A DNA stretch of 64,000 nt, from NCBI RefSeq assembly GCF_023204835.1, contig NZ_CP096270.1, positions 1,984,001-2,048,000 on the forward strand, given 5' to 3'. Every line of letters starts with the position of its first letter. Position 1 is the stretch's first letter. The DNA is from Salinarchaeum laminariae. Lineage in GTDB: Archaea > Halobacteriota > Halobacteria > Halobacteriales > Salinarchaeaceae. A program made the position numbers and the translations under genes. This document shows, piece by piece, positions 25,272-32,339 of this stretch. Under the pieces are notes generated by a model. The model ran no database searches, was not told the DNA's origin, and worked only from the letters and a program-made list of their open reading frames with translations.

Positions 25272-26771
25272 GTGTTCACCGGCTCGGAGGACTACTGGCT
25301 GGTTCGCTTTCTCTTCCAGCGGGGGTTGGCGGTGCTCTACCTGCTCGCGTTCCTCGTCGCTGCGACCCAGTTTCGTCCTCTAGCGGGCGAGAACGGCATT
25401 CTGCCCCTCGATCGGTACGTCGACCGGGCCGAGTTCGCCGATCGTCCCAGCCTGTTCTACCTCGTCCCCAGCGACCGCGCGATCGGAATCGCCGCCTGGA
25501 GCGGCGTCGTCCTCTCGGCCGTCGCGCTGCTCGCGGGCCCGTACTGGCTCACGATCTGGCTCCCTGGCGAGTACGCGATCGCCGCGTCGATGGCGCTGTG
25601 GCTCGCCCTGTGGGCTCTCTACCTCTCTTTCGTCAACGCCGGCCAGCTGTTCTACGGCTACGGCTGGGAGTCGATGCTGCTGGAGACCGGGTTTCTGGCC
25701 GTCTTTCTGGGCGCCGGCCCTGCGGGACCGCCCATCGTCGTGATCTGGCTCGTGAAGTGGGTGTGTTTCCGCAACATGTTCGGAGCGGGGCTGATCAAGC
25801 TCCGCGGCGACGACTGCTGGCGGGATCTGACGGCGATGGACTACCATTACGAGACGCAGCCGATCCCGAACCCCGGCTCGTGGTTCGCCCACCACCTGCC
25901 GGATCGGTTCCACCGGCTCGAGGTGCTCGGCAACCACGTCGTCGAGCTGGCGGTTCCGTTTCTTCTGTTCGCTCCCCAACCGTGGTCGTCCGTCGGCGGC
26001 GCGGCGATCGTCGGGTTTCAGGCCTGGCTGCTGCTCACCGGGAACTTCTCGTGGTTGAACGCGCTGACGATCGTGCAGGCGATCGCCGCGTTCAGCGATC
26101 GAGTGCTGGCCTCGGCGTTCGTACCGGTCGCTGCGATCACCCGGGCGATTCCTGCCGGTCCCGACTCCGTCGGCGCCGCGTCCACAGCGCCCGTTGCACT
26201 CCAGATCGCAGCAGTGACGCTCGCGTTGCTCGTCGCAATTTTGAGCGTCCATCCGGTCAAAAATATGCTCTCCGAGCGGCAGGTGATGAACACCGCTTAC
26301 GACCCGCTCAGCCTGGTGAACACGTACGGCGCCTTCGGATCGATCACTCGCGATCGCTACGAGCTGGTGATCCAGGGCACCACCGACGAGCGAATCACCG
26401 ACGACACCGAGTGGCGCACGTACCGGTTCACCGGGAAGCCGACCGATCCCGGCAGGCGACCGCGCCAGATCGCACCGTACCACCTCCGGCTCGACTGGCA
26501 GCTCTGGTTCGCGGCCATGCGCCGGACACCGCGGCGAATTCCGTGGTTCACGCGTTTTCTCGACAAGCTGCTCGCCGGAGACGACGCCACGATCGCACTG
26601 CTCGCAGACGATCCCTTCGACGGCGAGGCACCGACCTACGTCCGCGTCGATCGCTATCGCTACCGGTACACCACGCCCGAGGAGCGTGCCGAGAGTGGGG
26701 ACTGGTGGGTGCGCGAGCGCGAGAACACCTACGTCCCGCCGGTGTCCGCAGAGGAGATCCCCTCGACGTAG
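25272..26771 (+). CDS. Lipase maturation factor (LMF1)-family membrane protein
   Basis: A 499-residue protein with ~8 TM segments followed by a soluble C-terminal part (~375-499). The conserved centre FRNMFGAGLIKLRGDDCWRD and the following MDYHYETQPIPNP match the LMF1 family; NTYGAFGSITRDRYE and the DWQLWFAAM region match its C-terminal domain. Animal LMF1 helps fold secreted dimeric lipases in the ER; the role of prokaryotic homologues is unknown. GTG start 25272. The thiol-oxidoreductase-like DCC gene downstream is convergent. Confidence 0.85.
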   Translation: MFTGSEDYWLVRFLFQRGLAVLYLLAFLVAATQFRPLAGENGILPLDRYVDRAEFADRPSLFYLVPSDRAIGIAAWSGVVLSAVALLAGPYWLTIWLPGEYAIAASMALWLALWALYLSFVNAGQLFYGYGWESMLLETGFLAVFLGAGPAGPPIVVIWLVKWVCFRNMFGAGLIKLRGDDCWRDLTAMDYHYETQPIPNPGSWFAHHLPDRFHRLEVLGNHVVELAVPFLLFAPQPWSSVGGAAIVGFQAWLLLTGNFSWLNALTIVQAIAAFSDRVLASAFVPVAAITRAIPAGPDSVGAASTAPVALQIAAVTLALLVAILSVHPVKNMLSERQVMNTAYDPLSLVNTYGAFGSITRDRYELVIQGTTDERITDDTEWRTYRFTGKPTDPGRRPRQIAPYHLRLDWQLWFAAMRRTPRRIPWFTRFLDKLLAGDDATIALLADDPFDGEAPTYVRVDRYRYRYTTPEERAESGDWWVRERENTYVPPVSAEEIPST

Positions 26772-26824
26772 CGACGATCGGCAGCCGCATCGAGCGTCGA
26801 TCTATGGATTCTCCGCCCGAGTAC

Positions 26825-27205
26825 TCAGCTGGATCGATCCCGCGCGGGCGGCGGCCGCGAGACGAACTTCCCGAGCGTCCCCCGGTTGTCCGCGACCCAC
26901 CGATAGGCGGTTTCCCGGAGCTGGTCGTACTCGTCGAACCCGCGACCGAACCGAGCGACATCGGCGAGTGGCCCGCCCATCCCCGTCCGGAGGAAGGCCT
27001 CCTCCATCGCCGCGCCACAGGAGTAGATCTCGTCGTCGACGAGGAGGTGTGCACACTCCTCGTAGTCGGCGGGAAGCCGGTCCCGAAGCTCCTCGGACAG
27101 CTCGGAGAAGCCCACGATCGCGACGTCGGATCGCTCGGCGACGAACTCCACCCAGTACGTGCAAAAGCCACAGTCGTCGTCGAAGACCAGCGTCGGCGTG
27201 TCCAT
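26825..27205 (-). CDS. DCC-family thiol-disulfide oxidoreductase-like protein
   Basis: A 126-residue thioredoxin-like DCC (DUF393) protein starting TPTLVFDDDCGFC; the DDDCGFC segment with C12 and C15 is the family signature and a potential redox pair. A third Cys lies in EIYSCGAAMEEAF. No signal peptide, so it is cytoplasmic or membrane-associated. ATG 27205 follows from this N-terminal motif. It converges on the LMF1-family gene; such membrane-protein/DCC neighbours recur in prokaryotes and suggest a shared redox role (inference). Confidence 0.85.
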   Translation of the reverse strand: MDTPTLVFDDDCGFCTYWVEFVAERSDVAIVGFSELSEELRDRLPADYEECAHLLVDDEIYSCGAAMEEAFLRTGMGGPLADVARFGRGFDEYDQLRETAYRWVADNRGTLGKFVSRPPPARDRSS

Positions 27206-27348
27206 ACTCCGGGTTCGAGGCGGCGCCACTAATGCGTGTTCCGACGGTCACAATCCCTACGGCCACTATTCCAACGGGCTCTATTCAGCCGCGTCGTTCC
27301 GATCGCCCCGGGCCAACACCGAAGTGGGGCGACGGCGAGCATCTTCGT

Positions 27349-27546
27349 ATGGAGCGTTCTGTTCAGCTGATCGTCGCTGGCGGGATCTCCCTGACCGCTG
27401 GCCTCTGGCTCGTCGCTGCGGGCGATCGGATCGGGGTGGTGGAGAGTATGTGGCTGTACGGTGGGATCGCGCTCGCTGCCCTGGGTGTGGCCGCACTCGT
27501 TGGGGGGATCACCCACGATCTCACGGACGGTCCATTCGGTGCCTAA
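27349..27546 (+). CDS. Small two-TM membrane protein
   Basis: A 65-residue protein beginning MERSVQLIVAGGISLTAGL with two hydrophobic segments (~5-24 and ~33-52) and a short polar tail. Codon use is like its neighbours. No family is recognised. ATG 27349 is the first start that yields a typical short membrane protein. Confidence 0.6.
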   Translation: MERSVQLIVAGGISLTAGLWLVAAGDRIGVVESMWLYGGIALAALGVAALVGGITHDLTDGPFGA

Positions 27547-27645
27547 CTGCTGAAGCGCCTCTTCCGCGCACGATCCGTGACTTTCGATCGCCAGTACCGT
27601 TCGCAAGCGCAACACATAGGGGCGCCCTGCACGGACAGTTCGACA

Positions 27646-28140
27646 ATGGAGATCAGCTCGCGCCACCACCTGCGCAGCGACGAGGTGTCGGACGTCGAGG
27701 CAGCGATGGCTGACCAGCTCGGCGTCGACGTCGACGGCGACAGCTACGAACTCGTGGAGCTGACCGACAGCGAGTTCGATCTCGTGCTCGTCGACGGCGA
27801 GCCAGACGTCCTCTACGTCGAGGACGACGATGGCGAGCCCGAACCGTTCCTGACAGTGCGGGGCGCAAACCGGTTCTCGCCGGAGACGCACGTCGTGACC
27901 GTCGACGCCGGTGCCGTCTCCTTCGTCTCCGATGGCGCGGACGTGATGCGACCGGGAATCGTCGAGGCCGACGAGACGATCGACGAGGGCGATCTCGTCG
28001 CGATCGCCGAGGAGTCCCACGGGAAGGTGCTGGGGATCGGCCGCGCGATGGTCGGCGGCGAGGAGATGGACGGCGACAGCGGAAAGGTCGTGAAATCGGT
28101 CCACCACGTCGGCGACGATCTCTACGAGTTCGTGGTGTAG
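27646..28140 (+). CDS. PUA-domain RNA-binding protein
   Basis: A 164-residue protein with an N-terminal ~80-residue domain (ISSRHHLRSDEVSDVEAAM) and a C-terminal PUA domain (~85-164) including VTVDAGAVSFVSDGADVMRPGI and LVAIAEESHGKVLGIGRA. PUA domains bind structured RNA and occur in tRNA- and rRNA-modifying enzymes; this stand-alone architecture is common in archaea, with uncharacterised target. ATG 27646 fits the usual N-terminus. Confidence 0.87.
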   Translation: MEISSRHHLRSDEVSDVEAAMADQLGVDVDGDSYELVELTDSEFDLVLVDGEPDVLYVEDDDGEPEPFLTVRGANRFSPETHVVTVDAGAVSFVSDGADVMRPGIVEADETIDEGDLVAIAEESHGKVLGIGRAMVGGEEMDGDSGKVVKSVHHVGDDLYEFVV

Positions 28141-28204
28141 GGTTGCTGTGAGTTCTTCTGGGTGGCGAAACCGCGACAGCAGCCACCGCTTTGGAAGCCC
28201 CCTC

Positions 28205-28284
28205 CCGCTCGCGGATGCTATCTCGCTGTGCTCCTCACTCGCTTCGCTCGTTGCGGTGCTTCCTTCGGTAGCATCCGCGAGCGG
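28205..28284. repeat. Long inverted repeat with 16-bp perfect arms
   Basis: Arms 28205-28220 (ccgctcgcggatgcta) and 28269-28284 (tagcatccgcgagcgg) are perfect complements around a 48-bp loop; the flanks (tggaagccc / ggccccttcca) extend the pairing imperfectly. The loop contains ctcactcgcttcgctcgtt, a word common in haloarchaeal intergenic DNA. It lies between two convergent genes and could end transcription or be a small repetitive element. Confidence 0.75.
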
Positions 28285-28380
28285 TCGGCCCCTTCCAGTC
28301 CCACCCAGCTGTGGAGGATATAGTCGTGCTACGTCCGGTGGTCCGTGCAGGCAGCTACGTTGCCGGGAGACCGGCCGCCG

Positions 28381-29127
28381 TCACTCGTCCTTGGCGGCGT
28401 CCATATCGTCGTCCTCGTACGCCTCGCCGTAGCGTTCGAGGGTCGCCTCGTAGCTCTCGCGGGCGAGTTCGTAGGTCTCGCGGAGGTTCTCGATTGGAGT
28501 CTCGCTGGCGTCGACCCGGAGATCGTCGTAGGACGGTTCGAATGCGCGGTCCTCTGTCCGGGTAACCAGCAGGGCGGCCGACTGGACGGTGAGCTCCTCT
28601 CGTTTGTCGCCGCCCTCGGCGTGACCGGCGGCGAGCGCGTCGATCAGGCGCTCGGCGAGCGGAGTGGCGTCTCCATCGCGATCGGGCCCCGCCTGCTGGT
28701 CGTGCCGTGCGCTTGCGTAGGTCTCGGCGGTCGCGTCGATCACGTCCTCGCCGGTGAGCAGGTTCCCGGCGACGGTGAAATTCTCCTCCTCGCGGTGGCC
28801 GTACCAGGGGTTGCACTCATCGCCCGAGAACGCGAACGTCCCTTCGCGATCGACGCCGTGAAGCTGTCGCTGGGCGGCGCCGTCGTCGGCAGCGAGGAGC
28901 GCGTCGAGGGCGTCCTCGACGTGGAGTCCGTCGGCGAGATACTCGATCCCGCGCTCGCCGAGTTCGACGTTGACGAGGCTCTGGGTGGCGACGGCACCGT
29001 GTTCGTTCGCGAACGGACAGAGCGTCCCCACGGCGGCGAGACGGGTGGTGACCGCGACGCCGAAGCGGTACTGCTCCTCGCCGTCGGGATCGGTGTAGCG
29101 CTCCCGGACGCAGATGCTGAAGGTCAC
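28381..29127 (-). CDS. DUF1028 family protein (Ntn-hydrolase-like)
   Basis: A 248-residue DUF1028 protein. TFSICVRE at the N-terminus, GVAVTTRLAAVG, HGAVATQSLVN and NFTVAGNLLTGEDV are the family landmarks. The family has an Ntn-hydrolase-type fold and is thought to act as an amidase or hydrolase, but no reaction is established here. GTG start 29127 overlaps by 4 bp (GTGA) the stop codon of an upstream frame that is now only a remnant, showing that the gene was once the second member of an operon. Confidence 0.85.
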   Translation of the reverse strand: MTFSICVRERYTDPDGEEQYRFGVAVTTRLAAVGTLCPFANEHGAVATQSLVNVELGERGIEYLADGLHVEDALDALLAADDGAAQRQLHGVDREGTFAFSGDECNPWYGHREEENFTVAGNLLTGEDVIDATAETYASARHDQQAGPDRDGDATPLAERLIDALAAGHAEGGDKREELTVQSAALLVTRTEDRAFEPSYDDLRVDASETPIENLRETYELARESYEATLERYGEAYEDDDMDAAKDE

Positions 29128-29231
29128 GACCCGAGTTCGACGTCCAGCACCGTCAGCGCTGTGCCGAGCGACGGTGCTCCCGGAACTTCAGTCACGAACC
29201 CAATCTGCTCGAGTTTGTTAGTCCAAAATGT
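29124..29231 (-). pseudogene. 3' remnant of the gene upstream of DUF1028
   Basis: A minus-strand frame ending at the TGA 29124-29126 encodes LEQIGFVTEVPGAPSLGTAL followed by TVLDVELGS. It is GC-rich and of normal haloarchaeal composition up to about 29215, then runs into AT-rich DNA and soon a stop (29259-29261). The GTGA overlap with the DUF1028 start is typical of an intact operon, so this looks like the end of a longer gene whose 5' part was lost when the AT-rich segment arrived. The QIGF...GTAL pattern recalls GNAT acetyltransferase tails (weak inference). Confidence 0.55.
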
Positions 29232-29242
29232 TGTCATAGGCA

Positions 29243-29575
29243 TCAAATGTAAATATATTCAATGTAATTCTCATATTCGTCTAATTCGATTCCGGTCTCT
29301 CCATCGCCTTCATTCCATGAAACCGAGCTATAATGTTGGCATACGTCCTCAAATGGTGCCACCTCACCGATGAAATACGCGATTTCGTCATCGTCGTATT
29401 GATCGTGCAACCCACGAAAGAATGCGTAAGCAATAATGGTAGCTCCCACCGTGTCAAATATTGGATGAACCACACTCCTCATGTCTGGCCCGAATGAGAA
29501 ACAATAGATGTTATTGACATTATCTTGGATCACGGTTAGAACGTCCACATTGAGGTTTGCTCTATTTTTGAACAC
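29243..29575 (-). CDS. Unknown acidic protein of the AT-rich island
   Basis: A 110-residue frame with AT-rich codons, unlike the neighbours. It has a hydrophobic patch (~42-54, VGATIIAYAFFRG) and an acidic, Tyr-rich C-terminus (DEYENYIEYIYI). No motif is recognised. Amino-acid composition still fits a halophile (excess Asp/Glu). ATG 29575 is the first start in frame; an internal Met at residue 32 is an alternative. Confidence 0.5.
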   Translation of the reverse strand: MFKNRANLNVDVLTVIQDNVNNIYCFSFGPDMRSVVHPIFDTVGATIIAYAFFRGLHDQYDDDEIAYFIGEVAPFEDVCQHYSSVSWNEGDGETGIELDEYENYIEYIYI

Positions 29576-29933
29576 CCGGATTTGTTATCTTGTTGTGGCT
29601 GACCCACCGGAGCCGCTAGATGCGAAACCAAGTAGGATTGAAACAGTATTCGAAAGTATTAGACCACCTAGGTGGGCTGAATATTAAGCATCATCGGCAG
29701 CCCCGGCCTTGCTTCTCGCTCGATATAATCCAAACCGAAACCGTATCAATCAGCGAACAAGGAAAGAATATTCTGGTATAGATGCTGAAAAATCATTTTT
29801 TTCCGTCTTATTCCAATTCCTGCCCGCCATAGTGAACATGACCCTAACATTCAATACTATGGGGGCAAATTCAATATTGTGGCCCGATAATACAACAAAG
29901 AAGGCGAAGAAGAGAACCGAACCACTCACATAA
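29576..29933. other. Gene-poor AT-rich stretch with tiny overlapping frames
   Basis: Between the two divergent island genes. Two short plus-strand frames overlap here: 29595-29687 (GTG start, 30 residues, MADPPEPLDAKPSRIETVFE...) and 29620-29781 (ATG start, 53 residues). The first has a haloarchaeal look. A third plus-strand frame, 29709-29933 (74 residues), ends just before the Tat gene. None can be confirmed. A 12-bp palindrome ccacctaggtgg lies at 29664-29675. Confidence 0.4.
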
Positions 29934-29998
29934 ATGGCCGATCCTTTAAACGAAGGAGAGCTCTAAAGACGGCAGGCGCAGTTCTATTTGGAGGAGCT
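29934..29998 (+). other. Out-of-frame start and Tat signal of the next gene
   Basis: The ATG at 29934 reads MADPLNEGEL and then a stop. In the frame of the following gene the same DNA encodes FKRRRALKTAGAVLFGGALL, a convincing twin-arginine signal peptide, but that frame has no ATG, GTG or TTG before it. One extra base in the TTTAAA run (29945-29950) would join ATG to signal. Either a frameshift or an unusual start (ATA 29930) is needed. Confidence 0.6.
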
Positions 29999-30682
29999 TT
30001 GCTTGCAACGGATAAGGCAGAGGCAAAAAATAACACTGCCGAAGAAGTGGGAATATCTGAAGAACTTTCACAACTTCTAGAAAATGGTGAGGTTGACCAA
30101 GCAGTTGATCTACTCGAAGAACATGATATATCACATTCAAAAGATAAGCGCACTACATATGGTGGTCCAAAATCTAGTTCTGATAACCAGATTGGGACTC
30201 AATCACTGTACAATAAAAACAAATCCGAAGTGAGTCTTATCGGGTGGCATAAATATGATAATATGTATGGCGTTAATTTAAACTGTGTCATGAATTGGGG
30301 GCACGGCTCTGCCGTAGATGAGGACGGGCCGTCGGACGCATATGCAATCTCATTCGCAGGATCGCGGTGGGAGCCTGAGCCAGGGACCTTCAGAGGTCAA
30401 AATTCTCCACGTATTGATATGAACCCTGAAGGCGTAATTGGAAAGACAAATCTGGCGGTTAGCACCACCGGCCCCCCCTATAATAATTATGGAAGTTTTC
30501 GCGGAACAATCGAAAAAAGAGATGATGAGGATCATAACGTCTATGGGCATTTTGGTCACACATGGTCTCCCTTTGATCTCCCATCGAATGTTTCCTTTGG
30601 GATAGCATATGGTGCTCTCTCTGTCAGCGTTGGCGGTGCCGGGGATTCTTGGGTGATGCCCGCGCCAACAATTGAAATCTGA
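29999..30682 (+). CDS. Tat-exported unknown protein, N-terminus frameshifted
   Basis: The open frame from TTG 29999 gives 227 residues; with the upstream in-frame signal it would be ~246. After the Tat signal come an acidic helical segment (~11-45, EEVGISEELSQLLENGEVDQ), which could be a pro-region, and a ~170-residue domain rich in Gly, Asn, Ser and aromatic residues, probably beta-sheet (WHKYDNMYGVNLNCVMNWG, PSNVSFGIAYGALSVSVGG). Only one Cys is present. No family recognised. The AT-rich codon use marks it as acquired. A small membrane protein follows on the same strand, an arrangement seen for secreted antagonists and their immunity proteins; that link is speculative. Confidence 0.6.
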   Translation: MLATDKAEAKNNTAEEVGISEELSQLLENGEVDQAVDLLEEHDISHSKDKRTTYGGPKSSSDNQIGTQSLYNKNKSEVSLIGWHKYDNMYGVNLNCVMNWGHGSAVDEDGPSDAYAISFAGSRWEPEPGTFRGQNSPRIDMNPEGVIGKTNLAVSTTGPPYNNYGSFRGTIEKRDDEDHNVYGHFGHTWSPFDLPSNVSFGIAYGALSVSVGGAGDSWVMPAPTIEI

Positions 30683-30828
30683 TTTATTTATCATAATATG
30701 TTTCAAAATCTGCAAAGTCTATTACCATCGCGGTGAAGTGACAATATCTAGTGAAAATAGCTATTGAGTCTTTTCATACTCTTGTAATGCTGCAAAAACA
30801 CTTTACCATCACCTCTTAATTAGAGCAT

Positions 30829-31014
30829 ATGCAGCCTAAACCGATGCCAGTATTATTGAAATTGTGCTTAATTATAATCACTATAAATATATCATTTATA
30901 TTGCTGGAAGTATCTTGGATTGCAAGTTCAGTATATACTCCGATTTCAACTGTGGTTTCCATACTATCTATATTTTCAGTAGTCGTGTTTTGGATATCGA
31001 CTATAGTAAGATGA
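30829..31014 (+). CDS. Small two-TM membrane protein of the island
   Basis: A 61-residue frame with two strongly hydrophobic segments (~7-27 and ~37-58) separated by a short loop (IASSVYTPIST). Codons are AT-rich. It lies 146 bp after the Tat-exported gene on the same strand. Hydrophobic AT-rich frames can arise by chance, so it is tentative. Confidence 0.42.
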   Translation: MQPKPMPVLLKLCLIIITINISFILLEVSWIASSVYTPISTVVSILSIFSVVVFWISTIVR

Positions 31015-31287
31015 TTCGAACATGTAGGAAAATTTAGGAAATGGGTGGCGGATGTTTATTCTGAGATTATTAAATATATCTGCAGGAATTGATGATTTAT
31101 TGTACAAATATCGGCGTTGTTCAGTCATGATTTCACTTGGGAGTTTTAGAGAAATGCCAGCTGCCGTTTGACTACGTATTATGTTTCAAAAAATGCAGGC
31201 ACCAGCAGGCTAGGTCTCCTGAGTCACCAATCAATCCATTCGCAGGGAGGCAGCATCCTGGCTCCGTGGGCGGCTACCGCTGATAGT
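31015..31287. other. Non-coding stretch upstream of sepF
   Basis: No convincing gene. The left part is AT-rich island DNA; from about 31180 the composition approaches that of the chromosome without an open frame, so it may be decayed sequence at the island's right edge. Confidence 0.4.
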
Positions 31288-31330
31288 GTCTTACGTTTCA
31301 ACGATGTGATCAGATCGTCTGACGTAAGAC
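31288..31330. promoter_or_regulatory. Palindromic operator candidate of sepF
   Basis: Perfect 9-bp arms gtcttacgt (31288-31296) and acgtaagac (31322-31330) enclose a second pair, acgat (31301-31305) and atcgt (31314-31318). It ends directly against the TATA-like ctttacc at 31331-31337, about 30 nt before the sepF ATG. This is the place where an archaeal activator, or a repressor blocking TFB, would bind. Confidence 0.55.
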
Positions 31331-31337
31331 CTTTACC
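31331..31337 (+). promoter_or_regulatory. TATA-like box of sepF
   Basis: ctttacc, ~29 nt before ATG 31360, the spacing expected for a leaderless haloarchaeal transcript. Confidence 0.5.
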
Positions 31338-31359
31338 AGTTCCGGCGGTCCTGAAACCT

Positions 31360-31719
31360 ATGGGACTGATGAGCACAATCCTCGGCGGGCGTGGTTCCCG
31401 CGAGCTCGACGACTACGCCGATCTCGACGTCGGCGGCGTCGACACCACGGTCGAGGAGGCCTCCATGCAAGTCTACGTCGCGGAGATCGCCGACCAGCAG
31501 GACGCACTCGAGATCAAGGACGCCGTCTACGACGGTCACCTCGTGGTCGCGGACATCACGCGCCTCCGTACGGAAGACCAGACCACAGAGCACATCGTCG
31601 AGGACCTTCGTCAGGTCGCCGACGAGGTCAGCGGTGACATCGTCAAGAAGGGCGACGATCAGCTGATCGTCACGCCGGCGGGCGTGAAGATCAGTCGCGA
31701 GAAGCTTGGCAGCCGATAG
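31360..31719 (+). CDS. sepF: Cell-division protein SepF
   Basis: A 119-residue archaeal SepF, the membrane anchor that recruits FtsZ2 to mid-cell in FtsZ-based archaeal division. A short N-terminal amphipathic helix (MGLMSTILGG) for membrane binding is followed by an acidic linker and the SepF core (~35-119: MQVYVAEIADQQDALEIKDA, VVADITRLR, ISREKLG). ATG 31360 is chosen for the membrane helix and the upstream TATA-like box. It abuts the AT-rich island. Confidence 0.9.
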   Translation: MGLMSTILGGRGSRELDDYADLDVGGVDTTVEEASMQVYVAEIADQQDALEIKDAVYDGHLVVADITRLRTEDQTTEHIVEDLRQVADEVSGDIVKKGDDQLIVTPAGVKISREKLGSR

Positions 31720-31790
31720 GCGTCGCAGAGCTGCTTTCTACCGCCAATCTGGTTCGCGAGACAGAGGATCGCTGTACTGCGACGGACTGC

Positions 31791-32138
31791 TCAGGACCAG
31801 CGACCGCCTTTCACGTCACCGCGGCCGCCCTCGGTCCGGTCGACGCCCATGATCGACTCCTCCTGATCGACGCCGAATGACTCGCCACTCTCTGGCACTC
31901 GCACGGTGATCTCGTCGATTTCCTCCCACGTTATCAGCTCCTCCTCGATGTTGCCCGAGGTGATGTCGCCGACGTCACAGCCGGCACAGCCGCCACCGAG
32001 TTCGATGACGACCTCGCCAGTCTCCGGATCCGCCTTGCGGACGTTCGAGGTCCCGCCGTGCATCTGGATGATCGGCATCTGGCGAGCGAGCCACTCCTCG
32101 ACCCGGTCGGCCAGTTCCTCGTCGCGGACCTCGCTCAT
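31791..32138 (-). CDS. NifU C-terminal-domain Fe-S scaffold-like protein
   Basis: A 115-residue NifU-like protein. Its core [12 protein letters not shown] ... [19 protein letters not shown] carries the CxxC (C51, C54) that in Nfu proteins binds or transfers a 4Fe-4S cluster to client enzymes. The C-terminal ~35 residues are an acidic/polar extension. ATG 32138 lies at the usual family start; the frame extends upstream without homologous sequence. Confidence 0.82.
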   Translation of the reverse strand: MSEVRDEELADRVEEWLARQMPIIQMHGGTSNVRKADPETGEVVIELGGGCAGCDVGDITSGNIEEELITWEEIDEITVRVPESGESFGVDQEESIMGVDRTEGGRGDVKGGRWS

Positions 32139-32339
32139 GAATTCGAATAGGCGTTCGCGCTCCAAAGGGGTTCTGTTTGGGGAACGGCCGCGGAGGAAGA
32201 CCGGTTTCGTCCACGAGTAGCTCGACGGTTTCCGTTCCTTTGGAAGCCCCTTCCAGTCAACCCCTGTTGACGGCCTCACTGACGCGAACCACCTGTGGAC
32301 GGCTTCGGTCGGGTGTCGTTCAGTGACGGCCAGAGCTGC

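Larger units (their letters stand above)
29215..31345. mobile_element. AT-rich genomic island (extent approximate)
   Basis: About 2.1 kb whose base composition and codon use are visibly AT-rich against GC-rich surroundings. The left edge falls near 29215, inside a gene remnant. The right edge is less sharp: 31180-31345 is of mixed composition and holds the sepF promoter. It carries three to five small unrecognised frames and no recognisable transposase, integrase or tRNA. I did not find convincing terminal inverted repeats or a target duplication by eye. Confidence 0.6.

Noticed and set aside
29635..29650. aggattgaaaca word resembling the end of a CRISPR repeat
   Set aside because: Only one copy, no regular spacing, no cas operon; the Cas4-like nuclease at 15065 is a Dna2-type fusion, not a CRISPR gene.
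29664..29675. ccacctaggtgg palindrome as an attachment site or operator
   Set aside because: A single 12-bp palindrome in non-coding island DNA with no direct-repeat partner at the island edges; not enough to call.
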